This document shows positions 42,115 to 50,744 of a stretch of DNA of 64,000 bases, piece after piece. The first letter of the stretch is position 1; the number at the start of each line of letters is the position of its first letter. Made by a program: the position numbers and the translations under genes. This DNA comes from Streptomyces sp. NBC_01296 (GTDB taxonomy: Bacteria > Actinomycetota > Actinomycetes > Streptomycetales > Streptomycetaceae). The DNA lies in the NCBI RefSeq assembly GCF_035984415.1, contig NZ_CP130721.1:372001-436000 (forward strand), given 5' to 3'. The notes beneath the pieces were generated by a model. The model saw only the letters and a program-made list of their open reading frames with translations, was not told where the DNA came from and did no database searches.

Positions 42115-43326
42115 TCATGCAGCCGCCGCTTGGGGGAGGCGGGGTTCGTAGAATGTGCCGTCGCGGAGCATTGCGAACAGCACGCTGATGCGTTGGCGAG
42201 CGAGCCGGAGAAGCGCCTGGGTGTGGGTTTTACCGCGGGTGCGTTGGCGGTCGTAGTAGGTGCGGGAGGCCGGGTCGGCGTTCATGCAGGCGAAGGCGGA
42301 GAGGAACATGGCGCGTTTGAGCTGCCGGTTTCCGCCGCGGGGTGCGTGTTCGCCGTGGATCGAGGTCCCCGACGACTTCGTCGTGGGGGCGAGGCCGGCG
42401 TAGGAGGCGAGGTGGGCGGCGCTGGGAAAGCCGCTGCCGTCGCCGACGGTGACCAGCAGGACGGCGGCGGTCCTGACTCCGACTCCGGGCATCGAGGTCA
42501 GGACCGGGTGAAGAGGGTGGGCCTCCAGCAGGGTGCTGATCTGGGCTTCGAGTGCCCTGCGTTGGTCGTGGACCGCTGCGAGCGAGGCGGCCAGGGCCGG
42601 GATCACAATGTCGAGGGTGCCCGTGCCGGGAACGACGACGGTCTGCTCGTCGAGTGCGGTGAAGACGTCGTCGATCAGCCTCTGTGCCATCCGCGGGGCC
42701 TTGGGCCGGATGAGTTCGACGAGTCTGCGGCGGCCGGCCTTCCTCAAGGCGGCCGGGGATCCGAATCGCTCGAGCAGCCAGGTGACGGCCCGGTGGTCCA
42801 GTCGCGGGCCCAGGACCCGCTCGAGGCTGGGGTGGAACTGGGTGAGCAGACCGCGTGTCCGGTTGCTGGTGCGGGTTGCCTCGGCGGCGAGGTCCTGGTC
42901 GAAGCCCGTCAGGACAGTGAGCTCGGCGGTGATGTCGTCGGTCAGCTCCAGCGAGCGCAAAGTGTGAGGCATCGTCCTGGCGGCGTCCGCGATCACCGCG
43001 GCGTCCTTCGCGTCGGTCTTCGCCTCGCCGGGATACAGATCAGCGATCCGTCGCATCGCGAGTCCGGGCAGGTAGGCGACCTGGCAGCCCGCGTCCCGGG
43101 CGACGGTCAGGGGCAGGGCGCCGATCGATGCGGGCTGGTCGACGATCACCAGCACGGTGCCGAACTTCTCAGCGAGTTTGTCGAAGACGGCCCGCAGTTT
43201 CGGTTCGCTGTTGGGCAGCGGCTTGTCGAAGACCTTCTTGCCCGCCGGTGTCAGCCCGTGGCCGTGGTGAGCTGTCTTGCCGACGTCCAAACCGAGGAAC
43301 ACACCCACTTCTCCGGTGTCTAACAT
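42115..43326 (-). mobile_element. IS110-family transposase gene (403 aa), intact
   Basis: N-terminal RuvC-like DEDD domain (GVFLGLDVGKTAHH, then VIVDQPASIGALPL and DAKDAAVIADAAR) and C-terminal transposase-20 domain with the helix-hairpin-helix and catalytic Ser region (LTSMPGVGVRTAAVLLVTVG, then YAGLAPTTKSSG). No frameshift, so the element may be active. IS110 elements lack terminal inverted repeats, and their non-coding flanks can encode a bridge RNA. Exact element ends cannot be fixed here. It sits between the carboxylase operon and tetR inside the polyketide cluster. Confidence 0.88.
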
Positions 43327-43662
43327 CGCGCCCTTTCCAAGGTGGTTGACCTTGCCGGCCTCGGCGGTGGCACCGTGCTCGCGCATCCACGTTATGCAGA
43401 CCTGCCGCCCGCGAACTGCCCGGCATTGCGCCGGGCCAGGCGGTGGTCGGACCTCTCATCAGCGTCTCCGACGGCACCTTCCGGACCCGGCGACACCACC
43501 CCCCAGGTCATCGCTTCGACAGAGGGGACACAGTCATACCGGGACCGGAGGCCAGCGGCCCCGTTGCAGGACCGCGAAAAAGATAACGGGGGACGGCCCC
43601 TGGGCGGCGGGAGACGGGTCCGCACACGAGGGCCGCCGTGTGGCAGGGGCCGTTCGCAGCCG
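43327..43662. other. 336-bp non-coding stretch between the IS110-type transposase and tetR
   Basis: It contains the 5' flank of the IS110-type transposase, the place where a bridge RNA would be encoded in this family, plus unassigned sequence before the tetR stop. No protein-like frame is seen. Confidence 0.4.
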
Positions 43663-44220
43663 TCAGGGCGACCAGTTCTCGACGGGCAGCACCGCCACGC
43701 AGGCCTCGGCCCAGGGCTCGGTCAGGTTCCACAGGTCCATGGCGGCCATGTCGTTGAGCATCATTCCCAGGGACAGGAACTGCTTGACCGTGACGTCGTC
43801 CGCCCCGGACCTGCTCTGGACCGCATGCCACATGCGGCCGAACCCGGTCTGGACGGCGGCCCGGATCTCGGGGTCGTCGCACGCCGCGAAACCGTGCAGC
43901 TGAATCAGCAGGAACGTGCGGTCCTCGCGGACGAGCGTGCGGTACATCTCGCCCATCGCAATCAGGGCGTCCGTACCTCCGAGTTCGGCGGCGGCCCGGT
44001 TGAAGTTCTCGACGATCTCGTCGAACATCGCCTCGACAACTGCGATGAAGAGACCACGCTTCGTTCCGAAGAGCCGGAATACGTAAGGGTTGCTGATGTC
44101 GGCTGCCCGGGCAATTACTTCGACCGATGTTCCGTAGAAGCCGGTTCGGGCGAATTCTTCAGAGGCGATTCCCAAGATCTGCTTCCGCCGATCGGCGCCC
44201 GTCATTCTCTGCATGCCCAT
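43663..44220 (-). CDS. TetR-family regulator, probable cluster repressor (185 aa)
   Basis: N-terminal TetR HTH (RRKQILGIASEEFARTGFYG, then TSVEVIARAADISNPYVFRLFGTK) and a helical ligand-binding domain. It is divergent from the SnoaL-MFS genes. A 16-bp near-palindrome overlaps the -10 of the SnoaL promoter and recurs before the SARP gene, so this protein likely represses both until a pathway intermediate or product binds. The neighbouring MFS exporter supports control of self-resistance. Confidence 0.87.
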   Translation of the reverse strand: MGMQRMTGADRRKQILGIASEEFARTGFYGTSVEVIARAADISNPYVFRLFGTKRGLFIAVVEAMFDEIVENFNRAAAELGGTDALIAMGEMYRTLVREDRTFLLIQLHGFAACDDPEIRAAVQTGFGRMWHAVQSRSGADDVTVKQFLSLGMMLNDMAAMDLWNLTEPWAEACVAVLPVENWSP

Positions 44221-44255
44221 ATGTAACCACGCACCTGCTTCTTGCCTTGCCCGGC

Positions 44256-44270
44256 GGGGGGGGGGGGGGG
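44256..44270. repeat. 15-nt poly-G tract
   Basis: An uninterrupted run of 15 G in the tetR/SnoaL intergenic region, between the tetR start and the shared operator. Such tracts can slip during replication and change promoter spacing. The exact length could also be an assembly error. Confidence 0.7.
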
Positions 44271-44282
44271 CGACGGGCGGCG

Positions 44283-44311
44283 TTGACTGAGTAGTGACTA
44301 AGTACTATCTT
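44283..44311 (+). promoter_or_regulatory. promoter and TetR-type operator for the SnoaL/MFS/KR genes
   Basis: TTGACT (44283-44288) and TATCTT (44306-44311) with a 17-bp spacer make a plausible promoter. TAGTGACTAAGTACTA at 44292-44307 is an imperfect palindrome covering the spacer and -10. It matches 13 of 16 bases of the site before the SARP gene. Confidence 0.65.
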
Positions 44312-44443
44312 CCCGGTTGTGGCGCCGCTCTGCAAGCGGTCGGTCACCTCTTGTCGCCTGGGGTTCGGGACCCCCGCCGTCCCCAGGCGGCACCTCCCCC
44401 CCAGCCACCCCGACTTCCGTTACGAGCCTTGCGAGGTACCCAC

Positions 44444-44917
44444 ATGTCCGGATCCGCTCCCGCCACCACGTCCCCCGAGGCCGCCCGCGCCCTGTGGGCG
44501 AAGTGGAACGCCCTCTGGAACGGCGAGCTCGACTTCTCCCGCGCCGACGAGGTGCTCGCCGACAAGTTCACCGTCCACGGCACCAGCCTCGCGGGCCGCA
44601 TGAAGACGGCGAACGTCGACCAGATCGTGGACCGCGCGGGTCTGGTCGCCTGGATCCAGGGCACCCGCGGGGCGCTTGAGGAACTGCACTTCACCGACGA
44701 GCCCGGTCCGATCGTCGACGGCGATATGGTCGCCGGCCGCTACCGGGCGACCGCCGTGCACCGGGGCGGCACCCCGGGCGCCACCGCTCCGATCGGCACG
44801 CCGACCGAGCACGTGGGCATCAACATCCTCCGCATCGAAGACGGCCGCTTCACCGAGTACTGGACCGTCGCCGACACCCTCGGGCTCCTCACGCAGCTCG
44901 GCCTCATCAAGGACTGA
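44444..44917 (+). CDS. SnoaL-like polyketide cyclase-family protein 1 (157 aa)
   Basis: NTF2/SnoaL-like fold: ALWAKWNALWNGELDFSRADEVLADKF, GLVAWIQGTRGALEELHF, a strand GDMVAGRYRATAVHRGG and IEDGRFTEYWTVADTLGLL near the end. SnoaL-family members close polyketide rings by aldol chemistry, but others are ester cyclases or hydratases. A second homologue follows 1.7 kb downstream. First gene after the TetR-type operator, with the MFS gene 44 bp downstream. Confidence 0.82.
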   Translation: MSGSAPATTSPEAARALWAKWNALWNGELDFSRADEVLADKFTVHGTSLAGRMKTANVDQIVDRAGLVAWIQGTRGALEELHFTDEPGPIVDGDMVAGRYRATAVHRGGTPGATAPIGTPTEHVGINILRIEDGRFTEYWTVADTLGLLTQLGLIKD

Positions 44918-44961
44918 CCGGCCTTGGCACCCCTGAACCCCAGCACCCTGAACGGACTTTT

Positions 44962-46398
44962 ATGAGCACCCACCCCGTGACCGAACGGCCGGCCCCCGCA
45001 GCGCCCGGCCGGACCCCGCGCCGCGACTGGCGCCGCATCCTGGCCGCCGGCACGATCTCGGCGGGCATCATCGTCTCCACCCTCGACCTGACCATCGTCA
45101 ACGTCGCCTTCCCCGCCATCGGCGCCGACTTCACGGGCGCGTCCGTAGCCGACCTGTCCTGGATCCTCAACGGCTACGCGATCGTCTTCGCGGCATTGCT
45201 GATCCCCGCGGGCCGGTTCGCCGACCGCTTCGGCATGAAGAACGTCTTCCTGACCGGCCTCCTCCTGTTCACCCTCGCCTCCGGACTGTGCGCCGTGTCC
45301 GGATCGGTGGAGATGCTCAACGCCGCCCGCGTGCTCCAGGCCGTCGGCGCCGCCGCGCTCGGCCCCACCTCCATGGGGCTGCTGATGGTCACCTACGGAC
45401 CCGAGCAACGCGCCAAGGCCATGCGGGTCTGGGCCACCGCCGCCGGCGTCGCCGCGGCATCGGGGCCCCTCGTCGGCGGCGTCCTCGTCAACGTCTCCTG
45501 GCCGTGGATCTTCCTGGTGAACCTCCCGATCGGCGTGGTCGCCCTCGTCGTCGGCGGCAAGGTGCTCGCCTCCGGACGGGGCCCCGCCGGACAGCGCCGG
45601 CCGATGCCCGACCTCCTCGGCTCCGTACTGCTCGCCAGCGGCATCGGACTGCTGTCCCTCGGCATCATCAAGGCACCCGACTGGGGCTGGACCTCGGCCC
45701 GGGTCCTCGGCTGCCTGGCCGCCGCCGTGGTCCTCGTCGCCGCACTGCTCTTCCGCTCCGGCCGGCATGCCAGCCCGGTCATCGACCTCGCCCTGCTGCG
45801 GATCCGCGACTTCTCCATCGCCAACCTCGCCGCCGCGCTGTACTACATGAGCTTCGCCGCCACCGTCCTGTCCGTGTCGCTGTGGTGCCAGAACGTCTGG
45901 GGATGGTCGGCGCTCTCCACCGGCCTGGCCATGGCGCCGGGCAACCTGCTGCTGCCGTTCCTGTCGGTGCTGTCCGGCAAGCTCGTGGCGCGGATCGGGC
46001 AGGTGCTCTCGATCGTCCTCGGGTCGACGGTCATCGCGATCGGCGCCGCCTGGTGGGCCCTCGGCATATCCGTGGAGTCCAACTACCTGCTGGGCATGCT
46101 CCCCGGCGTCCTGCTCACCCGGATCGGCATGGGCCTGTCCCTCGCCCCGCTGATGGGCGCCAGCACCCGCGACCTCCCTCCGACCGCCGTGGCCACCGGC
46201 TCCGGCCTGAACAACATGTTCCGTCAGGTCGGCTTCGTGCTCGGGGTGTCGATCCTGGTGGTGCTCATCGGCAACCCGGTCGGCTCCGACGCCGCACTGA
46301 CCGCGTTCCGCTACGGCTGGTGGTTCACCGCCGCGGCATCGGCTGCCACCGCCCTCGTCGCCCTGGTGCTCCGGTCCGATCGCCCCAAGGCCGGCTGA
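44962..46398 (+). CDS. MFS drug exporter, DHA2 (14-TM) type (478 aa)
   Basis: EmrB/QacA-type proton antiporter. Motif C-like and DHA2 signatures are visible: TLDLTIVNVAFPAIGADF in TM1, WILNGYAIVFAALLIPAGRF with the GRFADRFG motif A, and TSMGLLMVTYGPEQRAKAM. About 14 hydrophobic helices are seen across the length. It probably exports the cluster product and gives self-resistance. It lies downstream of SnoaL-like 1 under the TetR-type operator. Confidence 0.9.
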   Translation: MSTHPVTERPAPAAPGRTPRRDWRRILAAGTISAGIIVSTLDLTIVNVAFPAIGADFTGASVADLSWILNGYAIVFAALLIPAGRFADRFGMKNVFLTGLLLFTLASGLCAVSGSVEMLNAARVLQAVGAAALGPTSMGLLMVTYGPEQRAKAMRVWATAAGVAAASGPLVGGVLVNVSWPWIFLVNLPIGVVALVVGGKVLASGRGPAGQRRPMPDLLGSVLLASGIGLLSLGIIKAPDWGWTSARVLGCLAAAVVLVAALLFRSGRHASPVIDLALLRIRDFSIANLAAALYYMSFAATVLSVSLWCQNVWGWSALSTGLAMAPGNLLLPFLSVLSGKLVARIGQVLSIVLGSTVIAIGAAWWALGISVESNYLLGMLPGVLLTRIGMGLSLAPLMGASTRDLPPTAVATGSGLNNMFRQVGFVLGVSILVVLIGNPVGSDAALTAFRYGWWFTAAASAATALVALVLRSDRPKAG

Positions 46399-46469
46399 CG
46401 TCCGGCCTGCCCCACCAGACCCTTCGCCCGGAGGCCTGCCCCTCGGGCCCCCGAACGCCGGATCCGTCA

Positions 46470-46522
46470 CACGGAAGCCGGGTGGACACGGCTCACCACG
46501 CCGTGCCCGCCCGGCTTCCGTG
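46470..46522 (+). terminator. 13-bp inverted repeat between MFS and second SnoaL gene
   Basis: CACGGAAGCCGGG and its exact complement with a 27-nt loop in the 215-bp gap. It may partly terminate the MFS transcript, leaving the downstream genes to a separate promoter. Confidence 0.5.
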
Positions 46523-46613
46523 CGTACGCGCCCCTTCCGGCGCACGGGTGTATCCAGCGGCGTTCCGAGCGCTCTGTAGGGACGGACGATCCGCCCGCAC
46601 CCCCAGGAGCACC

Positions 46614-47081
46614 ATGCCCAGCACTGCGACCACTCCGCGGCAGCACGACCGGCACACCGAGCTGTGGGACAAGTGGATGGAACTCTGGAACGGCCGACGG
46701 GAACGGGCCGACGAGATCCTCGCCCCCGGCTTCGTCCTGCACCTCCCGCAGTACGGAATGCCCGACCCGGCCACCCTCCGCACGTCCGAGCAGTTCGTCG
46801 CCTGGATCGACGCCTTCCGCTCGTCCTACGAGAACGCCCGTATCCGGACGGACCTGGGGCCGTTCGCCGACGGCGACCACGTCATCGGCCGGTGGATCTT
46901 CCAGGGCAGCTGGCAGCACGGCCGGCCCGCCGGAGTCACCGCCGCCCCGGGGACCCCGGTCACCCTGCGCGGCGCCGACATCCTCCGCCTCGACGACACC
47001 GGACGCATCGCCGAGTACTGGCTCTCCGACGATCTGCTCGACGTGTACGTGGGCCTCGGCGCCCCGCTGCCCAGCCCCTGA
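46614..47081 (+). CDS. SnoaL-like polyketide cyclase-family protein 2 (155 aa)
   Basis: Paralogue of the 44444 gene: ELWDKWMELWNGRRERADEILAPGF, QFVAWIDAFRSSYENARI, GDHVIGRWIFQGSWQHG and LRLDDTGRIAEYWLSDD. CAGGAGC precedes the ATG. Having two such enzymes and no other cyclase type suggests that they share ring-closure or dehydration steps. Which residues act as acid/base was not determined. Confidence 0.82.
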   Translation: MPSTATTPRQHDRHTELWDKWMELWNGRRERADEILAPGFVLHLPQYGMPDPATLRTSEQFVAWIDAFRSSYENARIRTDLGPFADGDHVIGRWIFQGSWQHGRPAGVTAAPGTPVTLRGADILRLDDTGRIAEYWLSDDLLDVYVGLGAPLPSP

Positions 47082-47152
47082 CAGGGCCCCCGTCCCCCCT
47101 GCTTCCACCGCCGCACCCCGACCTGATCCCGATCTGTGAAGGAACCCCCGCC

Positions 47153-47899
47153 ATGCCGCAGCGCTCTGGCCGTCTCGTCATCGTCACCGGAGGATCACGC
47201 GGTATCGGCCGTGCGATCGCCGTCCAACTCGCCGCCGAGGGATACGACATCGCCTTCTGCGGCCGCAGCGCGTCCGCCGCCTCGGAGGAGACCGCCGAAC
47301 TCGTCAGGGCCCAAGGGGCGAACTGCTTCCACGAGCCCTGCGACGTCGCCGACCACCAGTCCGTCGAAACCTTCGTCAAGCGCGCGGAGGCCGCCCTCGG
47401 CCCGGCCTACGGGCTGGTCAACTCCGCCGGGATCGTCAAGGACAACCACCTGGTGATGATGCCGGTCGACGACTGGCAGAGCGTGATCGACACCAACCTC
47501 ACCGGAACCTTCAACTTCTGCCGCACCGTCGGCTTCGGGATGCTCAAGAGGCGCGCCGGCGCGATCGTCAACATCTCCTCGGTCGCCGGCGTCTACGGAC
47601 ACGCCACCCAGGCCAACTACGCCGCGTCCAAGGGCGGCGTGAACAGCCTGAGCCGCACCCTCGCCAAGGAACTCGCCCGTCACGGCATCCGTGTCAACGT
47701 GGTCGCCCCCGGCTTCATCGAGACCGACATGACGGACCAGCTCAGCGAGAAGGCGACCAAGGAAGCCCTCGCATCGGTACCGCTGCGACGCTTCGGCACC
47801 GCCCGGGAAGTCGCCGACCTCACCGCCTTCCTGCTCTCCGACAAGGCCTCCTACATCACCGGCCAGGTGCTGCAAGTGGACGGCGGCGTGGCGTTGTGA
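47153..47899 (+). CDS. ketoreductase, FabG-type short-chain dehydrogenase (248 aa)
   Basis: Classical SDR with the complete motif set: nucleotide-binding TGGSRGIGRAIA at residues 12-23, NSAG, catalytic Ser in NISSVAGVYG and Tyr-Lys in ANYAASKGG, and the C-terminal LLSDKASYITGQVLQVDGG. It reduces beta-keto groups on the ACP-bound chain with NADPH. It is the only reductase seen in the cluster. The last codons overlap the phosphopantetheinyl transferase gene by 4 nt. Confidence 0.92.
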   Translation: MPQRSGRLVIVTGGSRGIGRAIAVQLAAEGYDIAFCGRSASAASEETAELVRAQGANCFHEPCDVADHQSVETFVKRAEAALGPAYGLVNSAGIVKDNHLVMMPVDDWQSVIDTNLTGTFNFCRTVGFGMLKRRAGAIVNISSVAGVYGHATQANYAASKGGVNSLSRTLAKELARHGIRVNVVAPGFIETDMTDQLSEKATKEALASVPLRRFGTAREVADLTAFLLSDKASYITGQVLQVDGGVAL

Positions 47900-48630
47900 C
47901 CTCCGCGCACCCGGCGCCCGGCACGGGCGAACTGCACACGTGGTGGCTCTCCGTGCCGCCGCCGGGCGCGACCCCACGGCCCGGTCTGCACCCGAGCGAC
48001 GAAGACGGCAACGGCGACGGCGACGGACAGCGGCAGTGGCAGCGGGCCACCCGGCCGGGCCGGTCCCTGCACCGCCACCGCCGGGCCTTCGCACACGCCG
48101 GTCTGCGCCTGCTGCTCTCCGGCTACCTCCCCGCCTCACGCGGGGAGCCGACACCGGCCCGCGCGGCGTGCCCCGTCTGCGCAGGACCCCACGGCCGCCC
48201 GTACGTCAGCAACGACCAGGGCCTCGAATTCTCCATGTCCCACTCCGGCGACGGCGTGCTCTACGCCTTCACGACGGGCGGCGCCGTCGGCGTGGACGTG
48301 GAATCCGGTCCCGTCCTGGACCGCACGCGGCACACCGTGTCCCGGTGGCTCGCCCCCCACGAGCTCCGCGCCATCGAAGCCGCGCCCGAGGGCGAGCGGC
48401 CCGCGGCGTTCCTGCGTACCTGGGTGCGCCGGGAGGCATGGCTCAAGGCCGCCGGAACGGGGCTGGCGCACGGAATGGGGCCCGCGCCCGTCCAGGTGCC
48501 GGGCGGGCCGCAGATCATCGATCTCGAAGTCCCCGACGGGTACACGGCCAGTGCCGCCGCCCCCGCCGGCACGCGTCACATCCGCCACAGACGGATACCG
48601 CCGGGACGGATACTCGACACGGCGGTATGA
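47896..48630 (+). CDS. Sfp-type 4'-phosphopantetheinyl transferase (244 aa)
   Basis: Transfers the phosphopantetheine arm from CoA to the ACP Ser. The signature GVDVES (Mg-binding Asp, residue about 132) and the second motif WVRREAWLKAAGTGL are present; the family's usual Lys-Glu-Ala is Arg-Glu-Ala here. FSMSHSGDGVLYAF precedes the first motif as usual. The GTG start overlaps the ketoreductase stop, so the pair is coupled. A dedicated PPTase is a sign of a self-contained pathway. Confidence 0.87.
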   Translation: MTSAHPAPGTGELHTWWLSVPPPGATPRPGLHPSDEDGNGDGDGQRQWQRATRPGRSLHRHRRAFAHAGLRLLLSGYLPASRGEPTPARAACPVCAGPHGRPYVSNDQGLEFSMSHSGDGVLYAFTTGGAVGVDVESGPVLDRTRHTVSRWLAPHELRAIEAAPEGERPAAFLRTWVRREAWLKAAGTGLAHGMGPAPVQVPGGPQIIDLEVPDGYTASAAAPAGTRHIRHRRIPPGRILDTAV

Positions 48631-48651
48631 GACAGAGCGAGGAGCACCGGT

Positions 48652-48849
48652 ATGCCGGATGACAGCACCCCGACGCCGACACGGCCGTCGGAGACGGACG
48701 CGGACACCGAGGCCCTGCTCGCCCGGCTGCGGGCGGCGGTGGGCACTCCCTCCGCCGCACTGGTACGTCAGATCAGTGCCTGGCCCGCGCCCTCGGGCGG
48801 CTCGGTCCACCCGGCATGCGTCCCCCGGGCCGAAGCGGATTCCGCCTGA
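48652..48849 (+). CDS. small protein of unknown function (65 aa)
   Basis: CGAGGAG lies just before the ATG, 21 bp after the PPTase stop. Residues 17-45 form an amphipathic helix (ADTEALLARLRAAVGTPSAA), and the rest is unstructured. It overlaps the convergent sigma-factor gene by 82 bp, so one of the two 3' ends may be overextended. Probably real because of spacing; function unknown. Confidence 0.5.
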   Translation: MPDDSTPTPTRPSETDADTEALLARLRAAVGTPSAALVRQISAWPAPSGGSVHPACVPRAEADSA

Positions 48850-49460
48850 CGCTCCCGCTCCCGGTCCAGTTGCCCGGCCAGCCGGCGCAGCGCCCGACCG
48901 CGCAGCGGCCCCACCGAACCGCGGGCTATGCCGAGGCGCAGGCTCACCTCGTCGTAGCTGGGCGCCGGATCGGCGCTGACCAGCGCGAGCAGCGCCTGGT
49001 CCCGCTCGGACAATCGGGCCAGCGCGGCACGGATCTCGGCGCGGCTCTCCCGCTCGAGCAGCGCCTCCTCAGGACCGGACTCCGTGCGCCGGTCCCGGTC
49101 CCGGTCCAGGGTGGTCATGTCCTCGACGGGCACGTAGCGCACCGTGCGTTCGTACTGGCGCAGGCTCTCGCGCCGCGCGCACGTCGTCAGCCAGGCGGGG
49201 AACCGCTCCGGGGTGTGCATGCGGGCCAGGTTCTGGTGCACGCGCAGCCAGGTCAGCTGGAAGACCTCCTCGCAGTCGGAGTCGCTCAGCCGGTGGGACC
49301 GGGCAACCGTCCAGACCAGCCGTGCGTACCTCTCCACGAGCGCCGTCCACGCCTCCTGGGAGCCGGCCAGACAGCGTGCGACCAGCTGCCCCGGATCCTG
49401 CTCCGGTACGTCCGTGAGCTCACGGAGGACAGGCGCGGGTCGCGACTGCGTCAACATCAT
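48768..49460 (-). CDS. ECF RNA polymerase sigma factor (230 aa)
   Basis: Sigma region 2 (ALVERYARLVWTVARSHRLS, then EEVFQLTWLRVHQNLARMHT) and region 4 (RLSERDQALLALVSADPAPSYDEVS, then LRLGIARGSVGPLRGRALRRL). There is no region 3, and no anti-sigma gene is adjacent. It could direct transcription of cluster genes or respond to wall stress. Two adjacent ATGs at 49460 follow GGAGAGG. Confidence 0.88.
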   Translation of the reverse strand: MMLTQSRPAPVLRELTDVPEQDPGQLVARCLAGSQEAWTALVERYARLVWTVARSHRLSDSDCEEVFQLTWLRVHQNLARMHTPERFPAWLTTCARRESLRQYERTVRYVPVEDMTTLDRDRDRRTESGPEEALLERESRAEIRAALARLSERDQALLALVSADPAPSYDEVSLRLGIARGSVGPLRGRALRRLAGQLDRERERQAESASARGTHAGWTEPPEGAGQALI

Positions 49461-49503
49461 GGGTACCTCTCCGCCCTTCCGGCCTGCAAGCCGTCAACCG
49501 ATG

Positions 49504-49533
49504 CGGCGGGAGCCGCTTTCGCGGCCCCCGCCG
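49504..49533 (-). terminator. hairpin after the CLF gene
   Basis: CGGCGGGAGCCGC, a TTTC loop, then an almost exact complement (one mismatch), 18 bp downstream of the CLF stop. It separates the PKS operon from the sigma gene. Confidence 0.65.
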
Positions 49534-49550
49534 TTCACGTTCCGCCGGTG

Positions 49551-50744
49551 TCAGTCGCCGAGCCCACCGGCGCCGAGCTCACCGGTACCGAGCTCATTGG
49601 TGTCGAGGACCACGCACCCGACCTGGCCCTCCTGGGACACCGCCGTCACCACCGCGGTCTCGCCCGCGGCGGCCGCACCCTGGTCCTGCCATGCACCGAG
49701 CAGCGCCGCGATCTGGAGCGCGCCGCCCGAGCTGAAGCACTCACCGACGGTGTCCTTGACCCGGATGACCCGCTGCGGAAGCCGCCCGCCCAGCGCCGCG
49801 CGTACGGCGCGCTGCTCGACGAGCTCCAGACCCCTCTGGCCCGTGGAGCCGAGGGACACGGCCTGCACCTCGGCCGGGTCCTTCCCGCTGCGGACCAGCG
49901 CGGCGCCGATCACGGCGGCCAGCGCGTCGCCCAGCCCGCGCCCGCCGGCGAAAGCGGTCTCACAGGCCAGGATCCGGGCGAGACCCCGGCGGCCCGCCGC
50001 GTGCACCGCCGCGGCCGGCTCGATCATCAGGAACGCCGCTCCCTCGCCCACCGGGGCGTCGATGCCGAGCGCGCCCGAGCGGTGCCAGCCCCACGCGCTC
50101 TGCGCGCAGTACTCCTCGACACCGCCGACCAGGAGACGGTCTGCATGCCCCTGCCGCAGGGCGTTGCGGGCGTAGCGCAAGGCCTGCACCCCGGCGAGGT
50201 GGCCGCCCGCGAGCGTGGCGTTCACACCCTTCAGGCCGTGCCGGATCGCGATCTGGCCCGCCGCGCAGTTCATGACCGTGTTGGGGAACAGACTCGGGTT
50301 CACCAGGTACGGGCGATCCTGACGGAGCGTCTCCATCGAGTACTCGCTGGAGCTGCGGATGCTGCCCGTGCTGGTGCCGAGCACCACCCCGGTACGGGGA
50401 CCCACCGGCCCGGTGTGCCCCTCCAGGGCGAACTGGCAGGCGAGCAGCCCGAGCCGGGTGGTCCGGTCCAGGTGCCGGTTGCCCTTGCGGCCGATGTGCT
50501 CTGCGAACGCGTTCTGCAGCTCCGGAACCACGCGGGCCCCCCGCGGCGGCAGCGCCTCGTCACCGAGGCCCTCCGTGTCCGCGGAGCCCTGACGCCCGGC
50601 GAGCACGGCGCGGGCGAGCTCCACCGGGTCGAGGCCGGCCGGCGTCGCGACGCCGACCGCGGTGACGGCGAGCGCCGCCGTCCGGCCGAGGGCGTGCCGC
50701 GACGCGACCTCCTCCGCGGCGACCATGGCCGTGGCGCTGCTCAT
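49551..50744 (-). CDS. chain-length factor (KSbeta) of type II PKS (397 aa)
   Basis: Ketosynthase fold without the nucleophile: the elbow reads NATLAGGHLAGVQAL, with His where KSalpha has Cys. Ordinary aromatic CLFs have Gln at this point. The active-site His residues of KS are also not preserved in context (SLGSTGQRGLE replaces HGTGT). GTSTGSIRSSSEYSME and NTVMNCAAGQIAIRHGLKG keep the fold. Its ATG overlaps the KSalpha stop (ATGA), so a 1:1 heterodimer is expected. Last gene of the operon. Confidence 0.83.
   Translation of the reverse strand: MSSATAMVAAEEVASRHALGRTAALAVTAVGVATPAGLDPVELARAVLAGRQGSADTEGLGDEALPPRGARVVPELQNAFAEHIGRKGNRHLDRTTRLGLLACQFALEGHTGPVGPRTGVVLGTSTGSIRSSSEYSMETLRQDRPYLVNPSLFPNTVMNCAAGQIAIRHGLKGVNATLAGGHLAGVQALRYARNALRQGHADRLLVGGVEEYCAQSAWGWHRSGALGIDAPVGEGAAFLMIEPAAAVHAAGRRGLARILACETAFAGGRGLGDALAAVIGAALVRSGKDPAEVQAVSLGSTGQRGLELVEQRAVRAALGGRLPQRVIRVKDTVGECFSSGGALQIAALLGAWQDQGAAAAGETAVVTAVSQEGQVGCVVLDTNELGTGELGAGGLGD

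Noticed and set aside
44740..46545. A 601-codon minus-strand frame antisense to the MFS gene.
   Set aside because: Composition is Gly/Asp/Gln-rich without any domain; the plus strand encodes a clear 14-TM exporter.
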